Shown here: positions 11,643 to 22,739 of the stretch, piece by piece | Layout: each line of letters opens with the position of its first letter | Numbering within the stretch: the first letter of the stretch is position 1 | Assembly: GCA_030562195.1 (NCBI GenBank) | Contig: CM060202.1 | Span: forward strand, 992,001-1,056,000 | Source: Nipponacmea schrenckii | Taxonomy: Eukaryota; Mollusca; Gastropoda; Lottiidae | DNA length: 64,000 nt | Direction of reading: 5' to 3' | Translations under genes and position numbers: made by a program | Notes under the pieces: model-generated | The model's database searches: none | What the model was told of the DNA's origin: nothing | Seen by the model: only the letters and a program-made list of their open reading frames with translations

Positions 11643-12774
11643 TTCTACAAAATCGCTTATTATTCTAATATTTTCATGGATATGCCTACCGGGAACAAAA
11701 GCGGACTGATCAGGGTGAATTAATTGATTTAAGAAGGGTTTCAGTCGGATGGCTAGCGCCTTACTTGCAATCTTTACATCAACGTTAATTAGACTTATAG
11801 GGCGCCAATTACCAATTTCAGTTTTATCTTTAGATCCTTTAGGAATAAGTTAAATAATAGATTGTCTCTGACTTGTAGATAAGATTTCATTTTCAAAAGC
11901 ATAATTAAAACAATTTAAAATATATTTGCCTATTTTGGGCCAAAACGAATTAATTATTTCGATTAAACGAAATAATAAAAAAAAGTATTTACACTGCGTG
12001 TAAGGGGCTCCTTATTTAAACAAGTCCATAAAAACTTTAAATATGAAAATTTACCAAAGCTAGATGAAAACACTAAGCATATTCTAAATTATAGATTAGA
12101 TTATTGGGAATGTGAGCAAGCAATTAATTCCTTTAAAGATAATAAATCTCCTGGTAATAATTATCTCGTTTAAACGAATTAATTATTTCGATTAAACGAA
12201 ATAATAAAAAAAAAGTATTTACACTGCGTGTAAGGGGCTGCGTACATTACCTACTAATGAATTTAGTTTTGTTTCCGATAGCTTCAGTTGCTTTTCAAGT
12301 AAATCTTTTAGTTGTCTTCTTAATTTAGCTTTCTTTTTACTATATTATATAGTTATAGTTTTTATCTTATATTTAATGAAATCCCACTGTCCTAATTTGT
12401 CAGTTTGATCATGATAGTCAAGGTTCCACTTATCAAAGGATTCATTTAAAATTTTAATATAATTTTTGTCTTCACAAAGTGAGGAGTTAAAAATCCAGAG
12501 ACCTTTACCACTTAAATAGTGATTCAAGTATATCAAGGTTAGAGTTTATTAATGAGGCTGTTCCTGCTGAATTAGATTTTCCGTGTGAAAAGAATATATC
12601 ATTTTCCCACTCACTTTTCCATATTTTTTCCTCATCGTAGATACTATGAGTTTCTTGTAAAAAGTATATATGTCCTGTCAGTTCTTTTAACTGTTTCCAT
12701 ACTTTTAACCTTTTTGATTTTTCACGAAGTCCCCTTACATTTACAGATATCAACTTAAGGTATGACATTTGCAT
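11643..12774 (-). pseudogene. L1/Tx1-like LINE wreck: endonuclease, linker and RT fragments
   Basis: Reading leftwards, 12774-12505 encodes the start of an APE-type endonuclease (LKLISVNVRGLREKSKR and FLQETHSIYDEE), as in L1/Tx1 ORF2. Most of the endonuclease is missing. 12536-12345 encodes the GKGLWIFNSSL and WDFIKYKIKTITI linker. 12340-12250 continues the pre-RT helix region. 11930-11650 encodes RT with NWRPISLINVDVKIASKALA and PDQSAFVPGRHIHENIR. A patch at 12010-12173 is turned round (see separate entry). Frames shift and stops occur, so it is dead. The catalytic YADD region is absent. Confidence 0.8.
11943..12241. repeat. 67-bp direct repeats bracketing an inverted LINE patch
   Basis: The block starting CGAATTAATTATTTCGATTA and ending GTGTAAGGGGCT occurs at about 11943-12009 and 12174-12241, nearly identical. 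Each copy includes ATTATTTCG-ATTAAA-CGAAATAAT, a 9-bp hairpin. Between them 12010-12173 reads on + as a LINE pre-RT segment (FKDNKSPGNN, the usual 'KSPG-DG' entry to RT), opposite to the surrounding LINE. Confidence 0.75.
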
Positions 12775-13150
12775 TTAAATATATTTTGTAAGAATTGGCA
12801 TATAAGAATTGATAACCTTGCAATAAATACAGTGTATGACAGTAAGTATTCCGAAGAAATATGTGTACTTTTAATGTTGGTGAAATAAACAGAGATGGAC
12901 AATTTGTGTTTAAAATATAAGTCATTTAGATTGTATTCAAGTCTTGGAGTGCTCATTTGAATTAAGTTGCATTTAATTATATATATTATATCCTAGATTT
13001 CCATTATGGACTCCATATTATTCCATAATACTAATTTACAACTCAGTAAACACTTTCATTCGAGATTTATACACATAACTGCTTCAGATTTTTCATTCTA
13101 CATGTAAAATTAGCTATTTTAAATTGTAACTATTTCGTATCTCAAAAATT
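12775..13150. other. Unassigned, AT-rich
   Basis: Lies upstream (on -) of the LINE endonuclease and may be its 5' region or older flank. I see no gene or repeat match. Confidence 0.35.
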
Positions 13151-13152
13151 TT

Positions 13153-14301
13153 CGTTGCGTGGCAATCTATCGATTTTCACGCTTTGTTTTCGTTCGGATT
13201 ATTTTTTATTGTGGGACTTTGCGGTAGTTTGTTTTCGGTTTGTCTTTTTGAGTGGCAAATTAGAAATTTGCCACTCTTTGTTTTCATTAGACTTTTTTTT
13301 TTTCGGGAAGCTACCTAGCCCAACTCGAAAATGGTATAGACATTTGGTCATACCATTTGGAAAAATACGATAAGATACGTACTGGAATAGAAAATGAATA
13401 TATAAAACTAAAATTTTTACGCATCAGTAGTTAGTAATTGCATAATAATAATTGAATAATTGTATAACTTTGTTGCTAATTATGCGATCGCTTTGAAAAT
13501 TACAGAATATAGAGAAGTCGCCTATAGAAATAAAACCGCATCATAAAATTTTTTTTACCACTTCCGGTTCTTGCGTGAGAACTTCCGGTTTTTTAGAACC
13601 GCGTTGGGTCACCCAGCTTTCGGTGTATGTAAGAAATCAGTACAAAAGCTATACATATATACTATCAGGCATAATTAGAACCCTTTTAGAATAAAAAATT
13701 CCAAACCGGAAGTAATACTTTATGTGTCATCACAGAACGGTAACATTCAGCAAAATCTTGTTACTTTATCTAAAACTTGTTGGGAACAGAATTTTGATTT
13801 TCAAATTAAAATTATTTTAATGCCCGATTGAATTTTTTTGAAAATTCAAAAGGCCAAATACAATGACCTTGACCTTCAATGACCCTGAATTTTTTCAAGT
13901 AGGGTGTTCTTGACCTAAGCTATCCACACATATGCCTATTATGATCGACAACAATTATATCAAATGACCTTGACCTTCAATGACCCTGAATTTTTACAAG
14001 TAGATTGTTCTTGACCTTTGCTATCCACACATAGGCCTATAATGGTCAACAACAATGTTTTTTGTACCCGTTTTAGTTTTTAAAAAAATTCAAAATGCTA
14101 CATCAAGGGACCTTGACCTTCAATTACCTTAATAATTTTAAAGTCGAATAATGTACTTGACCTAAGCTGTTCATACATATGCTTATAATGGTTGTTAAAA
14201 AGTTTGTTTTGAGTGTTTAAAAAAGGCTATATCATGTGACCTTGTATCAAGTGGCCCCATAGGGGTTGTTTGCCACTCTCAGTACTGTTTACAGTTCTAG
14301 T
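13153..14301 (-). repeat. R2 repeat copy on - with extra hairpins at its tail
   Basis: Read on -, it starts at 14301 with ACTAGAACTGTAAACAG and ends with the GAGTGGCAAATTTCTAATTT hairpin at 13250-13276. Beyond it lies another cassette whose - strand reads CCGAACGAAAACAAAGCGTG followed by a hairpin closing with CACGC (13153-13190). It is a reverse-oriented sister of 8686-9807 and 9839-10945. The +-strand ORF at 13155-13373 is repeat-derived. Confidence 0.8.
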
Positions 14302-14309
14302 TGTTTTTT

Positions 14310-17300
14310 TTTTTTCGAAATTTACACACCTCACACAGCCTAGGCTGCAATAGTTGCAGCAATTTCACAACATCTCCAGACCTTCCGTAGTGGCAACTTT
14401 TCTAATGAATGGACATTTGAACATTTTTGCAAAACCGGAAGTGCTGCATTGCAACATACCTAAAAAGTCGGTCAGTGGCTCTAGAAGTCGCAATTTTCAA
14501 TCGATTTTCATTCGGGATTGCATTTTTGGAAACGTGAAATAATTTCCAACAAGATAGCAGTTGAAAAATTTCATAATTCGAAAATTCGTTGCACACATTT
14601 TTTTGCCGTATTTTGCACATTTTTGCAACTTTGCTATTTTAAAACCGATTGATCTGAAAATTTGGGTGCCTTCAAGTTACACGAATATAAAAACATTGGC
14701 AGAGTCAAAATTTTGGCTTCATTTCCGGATTCAACGTAAAAAGGGTTTAAACTTCCGGTTGACCTACTTGTGCTGTAATTGATGTATCGCAACAAAATTT
14801 ATGTTAATTAAATTAGAAGACAAAAAAATGAAGAAGAAAAAATCCGAACCGGAAGTGAAAATTTGGCCGCCATCTTGAAATGTTACTTTTTTGTAAAAGT
14901 AAAAATGGGGCCTCAGGGTTATGTATAATTTCTGCGATAATTACATTTCTGGAATCCTCAGTCGATTGCGAAAAAAAACATTGGGAGCCGATTTTTGAAT
15001 TTCGCTTTTGCCATTTTTGCAACATCCGTTTGAATTTTTTCGAAGTTTGGGGGCTTATTTCTCGTGACCTTGACCTTTGGTGACCGTGACCTTTAGTAGG
15101 TCAAAGGTCATTGACCTTGGCTATCAGTTGACACTTTGAACTTTGACCTCCGACGTCTACTTCCGGTTTTATAGATGCGCGAAAACAGCAAAATTCGCAA
15201 CTTTGGGTAGCTCTAGAGCGTGACCTAATAAATTTAGAGGGCTTTTTTTCCAGATTCTAAATGCGCTTTTTGTCCTCTTTCCAACGATATATAACAAAAG
15301 TTTGTAAAATGAAAATTGAATTTTTTGATTTTTGAACATAACAGTACATTTTGCTGTATTTACATTTGTTTGAAATGTATGTGTGTATATCTCGTGATCA
15401 ATTAGATGTACAAACTTCAAATTTGTTCCGTGAATATACATTTTGAATGTGATTAGATTCACGCTAAAAAAATGGGATGGGCACGGCACATCCGTGTATA
15501 TTTCGAATTTACCCTTTTCATGGGTCAGCGAATTACGTCTGTAGGAAAAAGCGTTTTCTTTAAAAAGTACTTAGCACATAGATACCCCATTGCTTTGGCC
15601 AGTTCATCCCAGAAAATCAGATGATTCGGCCTGTTTGTTGCAATTTCTTGACAATAGCAAACCGGTTGATTTTTTTCTAATTTTGGAAGCTTATTTCTCA
15701 TGACCTTGACCATTGGTGACATTGACCTTTAGTAGGTCAAAGGTCATTGACCTTGTCTATCATGTAATACTTTGACATTTGACCTCCGACGTCAACTTCC
15801 AGTTTTATATCTGCCCGAAAACCGCAAAATTCACAACTTTGGGCTGCTCTAGAGCGTGACCTAATAAATTTAGAGGGTTATTTTATTCAGATTCTTAAGG
15901 CACTTTTTGTCCACTTTCCAGCAATGAATAACAAAAGTTTTTAAAATGAAAATTTTAATTTTTGCACTTTTAAAATTAAAGTACATTTTGCTTTTTACAT
16001 GTCACTTTTTTGTAAAACTCAAAATGGGGCCTCTAAGGTAAGAGCGATTTGTGTGATGTTTATATTTCTATAAAGCTTAGTCGATTGCGATCAAAATGTT
16101 GGTAACCGATTTTTGAATTTTGCTTTTGCATTTTTTCGACGTTTGGGGGCTTATTTCTCGTGACCTTGACCTTTAGTGACCATGACCTTTAGTAGGTCAA
16201 AGGTCATTGGCCTTGGCTATCAGTTGATACTTTGACCTTTGACCTCCGACGTCTACTTCCGGTTTTATAGCTGCCCAAAAACATCAAAATTCGCAACTTT
16301 GGACTGCTCTAGAGCGTGACCTAATTAATTTAGAGTGTTATTTTTTTCAGATTCTTAAAGTGCTTTTTGTCCTCTTTCCAACGATGTATAACAAAGGTTT
16401 TTAAAATGAAAATTGAATTTTTTGATTTTGAAAATAAAGGTACATTTGGCCGTATTTGCGTTTTTTGGAAATGTATGTGTGTATATCTCGTGATCTATTA
16501 GGTGTACAAGCTTCAAATTTGTAACGTGAACATACATTTTGAATGTGATTACATTCATATAAAAAAAATGAGATGGGCGTGGCACATCCGGGTAAAATTC
16601 CATTTTACCATTTATATGGGTCAGCGAATTACGGCTGTAGGAAATAACGTTTTAAAAAAAAGTACCTTGCACACAGATACCTCATTGCTTTGGCCAGTGG
16701 ATCCCGAAAAATCAGATGCTTCGGCCTGTTTGTTGCAATTTGCAACATTAGCAATAAGTATCAGTTATTTTTCGAGTTGTGGGGCTTATTTCTCGTGACC
16801 TTGACCTTTGGTGACCTTGACCTTTACAAGGTCATAGGTCACGGACTTTGGCTTTCAGTTGACAAATTGACATTTTACCTTCGACGTCTACTTCCGGTTT
16901 TATATCTGCCCGAAAACAGCAAAATATACAACTTTGGACTGCTCTAGAGCGTGACCAAATTAATTTAAAGGGTTATTTTTTTCAGATTCTTAAGGCGCTT
17001 TTTGTCCACTTTCCAGCGATGTATAACATAATTTTTTAAAATAAAAATTTAATTTTTGCACTTTTAAAATTAAAGTACATATTGTTTTTGTGAAATGTAT
17101 TTGTGTATATCTCGTGATCTATTAGCTGTACAAGCTTCAAATTTGTACCGCGAATATACATTTCAAATGTGATGAGATTTACGCCAAAATAAATGAGATG
17201 GGCGTGGCACATCCGGGTAAACTTCCAATTCTTCACTTATATCGGTCAGCGCTTTACATCTGTAGGAAAAAACGTTTTTCAAAAAAGTACTTTGCACACA

Positions 17301-17411
17301 GATACCTCGTTGCTTTGGCCAGATTCTCCCAGAAAATCAAATGTTTCGGGCTGTTTGTTGCAATTTTGCAACGTTAGCAAAGTCCCACTCTGTGCCACTT
17401 GTGGCTCTAGT
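14310..17411 (-). repeat. R3 repeat, long copy with four internal units
   Basis: On - it starts at 17411 with ACTAGAGCCACAAGTGGCAC and ends near 14315 with the CCTAGGCTGCAATAGTTGC block. The CTCTAGAGC(G/A) module occurs at about 15210, 15850, 16310 and 16950, giving internal units of about 630, 470 and 635 bp. Overlapping DR1/IR1 AGGTCA composites lie at 15098-15117 and 15734-15753, with a degenerate one at 16194-16213. A DR1 (AGGTCA-T-AGGTCA) is at 16829-16841. GGCCGCCATCTT is at 14865-14876. Many short ORFs here share one peptide theme because the units repeat. Confidence 0.8.
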
Positions 17412-19301
17412 TTTTTTTGGGGGGAAAACGGAAAAAGATAGACTATTTCTGTTTTCACCAATGGTTTTAATATGGGCTGGAATCAAAAATGAATATCTAA
17501 CTTGAAATTTTCGCTAACCCGAAAGTGGCTAATTGCATAATATGCAAATAAGATTTCAAGCTAGCTCGGGCCCTAATAGTCAGATCGGTCTGAAAATTAC
17601 AGGATATAGATAGACAGCGCAATTAAAACTACCTCATCAAAATTTTTTGATCACTTCCGATTGGGCGTGGGGACATCCGGTTTTTTCGTCTCATGTCGGG
17701 CGACCCTGCTTCCCATGTAATTCAAGAATCTAAACAAAAACAGTATATTTTAGCTATACTACATGATTTTAATCCCCTGTGAACGCGCAGTTTTCAAAAA
17801 TGGCAAATTTTCTTAAAAATAAGTCCGCCAATTATTAACCGATTTTTATGATTTTAGTGTCTACCGAAACCTTGATACTTTATCTAAAAAATGTTGGGAA
17901 CAGAATTTTGATTTTCGAGTTTGAATTTTTTTTATGCCCGTTCGAATTTTTCGAAAATTCAAAACTCTATATCTCGTGACCTTGACCCTCAATGACCTTG
18001 ACATTTGAGATGTAGAATGTCCTTGACCTCAACTGTCTATAGATGTGCTGATATTGCATGACAAATATTAACTTCCGGTTTTATAGCCCACCGAAATCTG
18101 ACTATTTTGCAATTTTGGGCGGTTATGTTACACTTTCGGGCTCTAATGCTCGGATCGATCTGAAATTTACAGGATATACATAGATACGCAACACAATTAG
18201 AAATATATCATCCAAATGTTTTTGATCACTTCAGGCGACCCTACATCCCGTGTAATTCAAGAATGTAAGCAAAACAGTATATATTAGCTATACAAAATAA
18301 TTTGCATCCCCCGAGAAAAAAAATTGCAATTGCTAGTTGCGCATGCGCTATTTTCCGAGAATGGCAAATTTTCTTTAAAATTTAATTAGTCTGTCATTTA
18401 TTATCCGATTTGTACGATTTTGGTATCTATCAAAACCTTGCTCCCTTATCTAAAGGATGTTTGAAACAGAATTTTGATTTTCGAACTCAAATTTATTTTA
18501 TGCCCGTTTGAATTTTTTGAAAATTTGAAATTCTATATCTTGTGACCTTCACCTTCAATGACCTTGACATTTTCCATATAGAATGGCCTTGACCTCAGCT
18601 CTCTATAGATATGACAATATTGAATGAAAAATATCAATTTCTGGGTTTTATAGCCAACCGAATTCTGACATTTTTGAAACTTTGAACGGCAATACTACAT
18701 TTCCTTATGAACAAATTGACTTGAGATTTTCTGTTTTATTATAGCCTCAAAACTCTTCAATAAAGGATATATGCCATAAGTGCAGAAGCATATTTTAAAA
18801 AAGCAAAATGAAATTTTACAACTCCAGTACTAATATAAAATATATTCATCCCACATCAATGTGGTATACATCATTGGACTCCAAATTAAATTGTCTCTTA
18901 AATGATATGCGACATGGTCGTTTTACCATGAAAATTCAAAGCATTAATTTTAGATAAATTAACAAAATAAATACCAATTTTGGGGTTTTTATTTCATAAA
19001 AACAGTTTCAAATTGATCAGTCAGGGTGTTAAAGCCTGTTATATAACATGTCAATAAAACTGGTGGTTTAAATTTTCACACCTACTTGTCAAATCACTGA
19101 GCTGGGGAACAAATTAATCTGATTATGTAATTTCTTAACACCCAAAATTTTATTTTATTTTTTTTGGCAAAATATTTCCATTCAAATTCAAAACATACAT
19201 CAAGTTAATCTAATGATATAATCAGGTTAGAAGTTTCAAAATGCTCGAAATCCATGGGATAACGCACAGTGGCCACGCTCGGAGCTGTTCACAGTTCTAG
19301 T
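17412..19301 (-). repeat. R1 repeat, apparently full-length
   Basis: On - it starts at 19301 with ACTAGAACTGTGAACAG, runs through both CTATAGA-CAACTGAGG modules, and reaches the R3 head at 17411. It is the longest intact R1 (about 1.9 kb) and is the reference for the two left-hand fragments. It carries GCGCATGCGC-like TAGTTGCGCATGCGC, CCGGAAGT and GGTCA words. It encodes nothing I recognise. Confidence 0.75.
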
Positions 19302-19319
19302 TTCAAATTATTTTCAGTT

Positions 19320-20660
19320 AGTTTACAAAAAAAATACATTAAGAATACCTATATTGTAACAGGTATAGCTGTTTCAAATGTTCTAAAAATACCTATATCG
19401 TATAGCTACTTTAAATTGCTACTAGTTGGTTCTTAAAAACAACATATATGATATATTTGCTTTATATTGTTGTAAAAATATATATATATAGTATAGCTTC
19501 TTTAAATTGCTACTAGTTGGTTCTTAAAGCAACATTATATGATATTACTGTTTTAAATTGTTCCACAAAATACCCATATAGTATAGCTACTTTAAATTGC
19601 TACTTGTTGGTTCTTAAAACAACATATATGATATAACTACTTTAATTTGTTATAAAAATATCTATATGGTCTAGCTACTTTAAATTGTTCTTAAAATACC
19701 TATATATTATAGCTACTTTAAATTGCTACTAGTTGGTTCTTAGAAGCAACATATATATAACTACTTTAATTTATTATAAAGATATCTATATGGTATAGCT
19801 ACTTTAAATTGCAACTTGTTGTATCTTAAAGCAACATTTATGATATTATTACTTTAATTGTTATAAAAATATCTATATGGTATAGCTACTTTAAATTTTT
19901 TTAATTGACCTATATAGTATAGTTACTTTAAATGCTTCTAGTTGTTTTTTAAAACAACATATAATATATAATTACTTTAAATTGTTATAAAAATATCTAT
20001 ATGGTCCGATTGCTTAAAGTTGTTCTTAAAATACCTATATAGTACAGCTACTTTAAGTTGCTACTAGTTACTTTAAATGCTTCTAGTTGGTTCTTAAAAC
20101 AACATATAATATATAATTACTTTAAATTGTTATAAAAATATCTATATGGTCCGACTGCTTAAAGTTGTTCTTAAAATACCTATATAGTACAGCTACTTTA
20201 AGTTGCTACTAGTTGGTTCCCAAAGCAACATCTATGATATAACTACTTTAATTTGTTATAAAAATATCTATATTGTAAAGCTTCTTTAAATTGCTAGTAG
20301 TTGGTTCTTAAAGCAACATATATAACTACTTTAAATTGTTATAAAAATATATATATGGTACGGCTGTTTTAAATTTTTCTAAAAATACCTATATGATATA
20401 GCTAATGTAATTATTCTAAAAACCTATACTGCATAGCTACTTTAAAGAGTTCTAAAAATACATTTAATACATGGTATAGCTATTTTAAATTGTTACCAGT
20501 TCGTTCTAAAGGGTACCAATATGGTATGACAGCTTTGAATTCTTCTTTGTTGGTTTTAAAAATGTCTATAGGGTATAGCCATTTTAGATTACTATCATTT
20601 GGTTCTTAAAGTACCTGTTATGATATATAGCCACTTTAAATTGCTACCAAAAATTTGCTA
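19320..20660. repeat. Degenerate ~45/90-bp tandem array
   Basis: The phrase TTTAAATTGCTACTAGTTGG recurs at about 19412, 19503, 19593 and 19719 and onward. It alternates with CTACTTTAATTTGTTATAAA and TATCTATATGGTATAGCTAC. Spacings near 90 bp, with half-units near 45 bp, indicate a higher-order tandem repeat. Part of it (about 19925-20045) is duplicated at about 20060-20200. No ORF. Confidence 0.8.
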
Positions 20661-20690
20661 TAAAAAATTACACTTACTTTATGGTACAGG

Positions 20691-21490
20691 TAAGTTTGGT
20701 AATTTGAAAAATTAACCATACTATTTATATTTGAAATAAGTTGCATTGACTTTACATCATATATTGATACAGGTAAGTTTGATACTTTGAACATGTTAAA
20801 ATTAAATATTTTATATAAATATACTATTTACTTTTGAAATAAGTTGCATCATATATTGACTTTACATCAAAAATTGTTATAGGTAAGTTTGATACTTTGA
20901 ACATGTTATAATTAAATATATTATATGAATATACTAGTTACTTTTGAAATAAGTTGCATCATATATTGACTTTACATCAAATATTGATACAGGTAAGTTT
21001 GATACTTTGAACGTGTTATAATTTAATATTTTATATGAATATACTAGTTACTTTTGAAATAAGTTGCATCATATATTGACTTTACAACAAATATTGATAC
21101 AGGTAAGTTTGATACTTTGAACATGTTATAATTAAATATATTATATAAATATACTAGTTACTTTTGAATTAAGTTGCATCATATATTGACTTTACATCAA
21201 ATATTGATACAGGTAAGTTTGATACTTTGAACATGTTAAAATTAAATATTTTATATAAATATACTATTTACTTTTGAAATAAGTTGCATCATATATTGAC
21301 TTTACATCAGATAATGACACAGGTAAGTTTGATACTTTGGACATGTTAAAATTAAATATTTTATATAAATATACTATTTACTTTTGAAATAAGTTGCATC
21401 ATATATTGACTTTACATCAAAAATTGTTATAGGTAAGTTTGATAATTGGAGCATGTCAAAATTAAATATTTTTTATAAAAAATACTGTTT
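20691..21490 (+). repeat. 110-bp satellite with a 5' splice-site word per unit
   Basis: AGGTAAGTTT begins at 20771, 20881, 20991, 21101, 21211, 21321 and 21431, an exact 110-bp period over seven units. An earlier truncated unit has it at 20691. Each unit contains ATAAGTTGCATCATATATTG and GACTTTACATCA. The word is ACAGGTAAGT in most units and ATAGGTAAGT in two. It directly abuts the 45/90-bp array on its left. Confidence 0.9.
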
Positions 21491-21595
21491 ATGGTTGACA
21501 CGGATCTGAGTTCATCCTATACAGGTATCAGCAGGTAATTATTTCATACTTTATAAGCATGTAGAGAGTCTATTCAGTTGCAATCAGCTTTATCG

Positions 21596-22456
21596 TTAGA
21601 CGACGTACAGCTTGTTGATGCTGGTATAGGAGTAGATGCTATAATACCAACATCGCTTAAGTGCCGTTGCTTTAACGTCCAGCTGTTTGACTTCCACTCG
21701 CGTTATCAATTCGTATACTAGCTCTATTGAAGCGCCTATTGATTTTTCTATCCTGAAGATTTCACTACCTTGAGCATCATTTTGGTTTGCATTGAATTTA
21801 TGTAAGTCTCCTTCACATTGAATAATGATGTTTTTGTCATCTGACCAAGGGCGAACGTGAATGCGACCGTCGTATGTCCAACAGATCACGCGTTTGCTTA
21901 TAAAGGGCAGCTCGTTTTTAAGGTGAGTTAAGGTTTCGTTGATAAATCTTCTTGTGTTATTTATTCTATTATAGTCCTTTAAATGGCGTTTATTAGCATA
22001 AACTGCAGATCGATTTCGGTAGCTTATGAATCGAACTATGATGTCACGATGAGAGTTAGCTTTTCGGGGTCCGACACGATGCGTTCGACCAATGTGCCCT
22101 AGGGTAATTTGGTCCTTCTTATTAAGAATGTGGTTGTTAATGATCTTTAATATAATCTCGTCAGTGTTTTCACCCTTAGATTCTCTTATCCCACTAATCT
22201 TTAAGCACGTTCGTGTTGAGTATTGTTCAAGGTCATCAAGGCGAGATTCTAACTCTTGAATTCGTGTGTCCATATGTTCAGTGACAGCGAGTTTGATCAT
22301 ATTCACAATCTTTTCAATTATTACATCTCCTTTCATTAATTCAGTTAAGAAGTGTTTCACGGACTCATCATCTTTGAGCATTGTGTCCAGAAATTCATTT
22401 ATACTGGATGAGCTAGTTGACGGTACCCTTGCACGTTTCTTATTTCCCTTTACCAT
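21596..22456 (-). CDS. LINE ORF1-like protein, RRM/L1-ORF1p type
   Basis: An intact 286-residue ORF with a true ATG at 22456-22454. Residues 1-15 are basic (MVKGNKKRARVPS). About residues 35-80 form a predicted coiled coil rich in Leu/Glu, ending RIQELESRLDDLEQYSTRTC. About 80-165 fit an RRM-like/transposase_22 fold (CLKISGIRESKGENTDEI, HIGRTHRVGPRK, RDIIVRFISYRNRSAVYANK). Such proteins are RNA-binding chaperones that form ribonucleoprotein particles with their own LINE RNA. The last ~40 residues may be read-through into other sequence. An endonuclease/RT of a LINE starts on + only ~280 bp away (22740), head to head, which suggests a 5' inversion. It could still be expressible, as no lesion is visible. 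Confidence 0.8.
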   Translation of the reverse strand: MVKGNKKRARVPSTSSSSINEFLDTMLKDDESVKHFLTELMKGDVIIEKIVNMIKLAVTEHMDTRIQELESRLDDLEQYSTRTCLKISGIRESKGENTDEIILKIINNHILNKKDQITLGHIGRTHRVGPRKANSHRDIIVRFISYRNRSAVYANKRHLKDYNRINNTRRFINETLTHLKNELPFISKRVICWTYDGRIHVRPWSDDKNIIIQCEGDLHKFNANQNDAQGSEIFRIEKSIGASIELVYELITRVEVKQLDVKATALKRCWYYSIYSYTSINKLYVV

Positions 22457-22686
22457 GACTTAAAATATTATCAAGTTAGGATATAGTTAATAATACTCAC
22501 AAATTGTAAACAAGTTGATTTTATCCAAATACAGCTAATTTGAATTACTTTTTTTCAAGAATTTATACCAGATTCCAATCGCAGAGTTGTATAAGTTATC
22601 TATTTACTGAGTTTGTTTCAAAAATATTGAGAGTAGCACTAGTATTACGATAAAATCACTCCGATACTTTAAACACGTCTTGCTCA

Positions 22687-22699
22687 GGCAGCCATCTTG
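22687..22699 (-). promoter_or_regulatory. YY1-like CAAGATGGCTGCC in the LINE 5' region
   Basis: On - CAAGATGGCTGCC lies ~230 bp upstream of the ORF1 ATG, near where the + strand LINE half begins. An AAGATGG YY1 site near the 5' end is known to position transcription start in mammalian L1. By analogy this may mark the original 5' end of this LINE; that is inference. Confidence 0.4.
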
Positions 22700-22739
22700 A
22701 ACATGACGTCTATCTTACTAATTGTTTTAAACCATATAA

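Noticed and set aside
20691..21490. Series of real exons because of repeated splice donors
   Set aside because: No matching acceptors or coding frames; the donors recur because the 110-bp satellite recurs.
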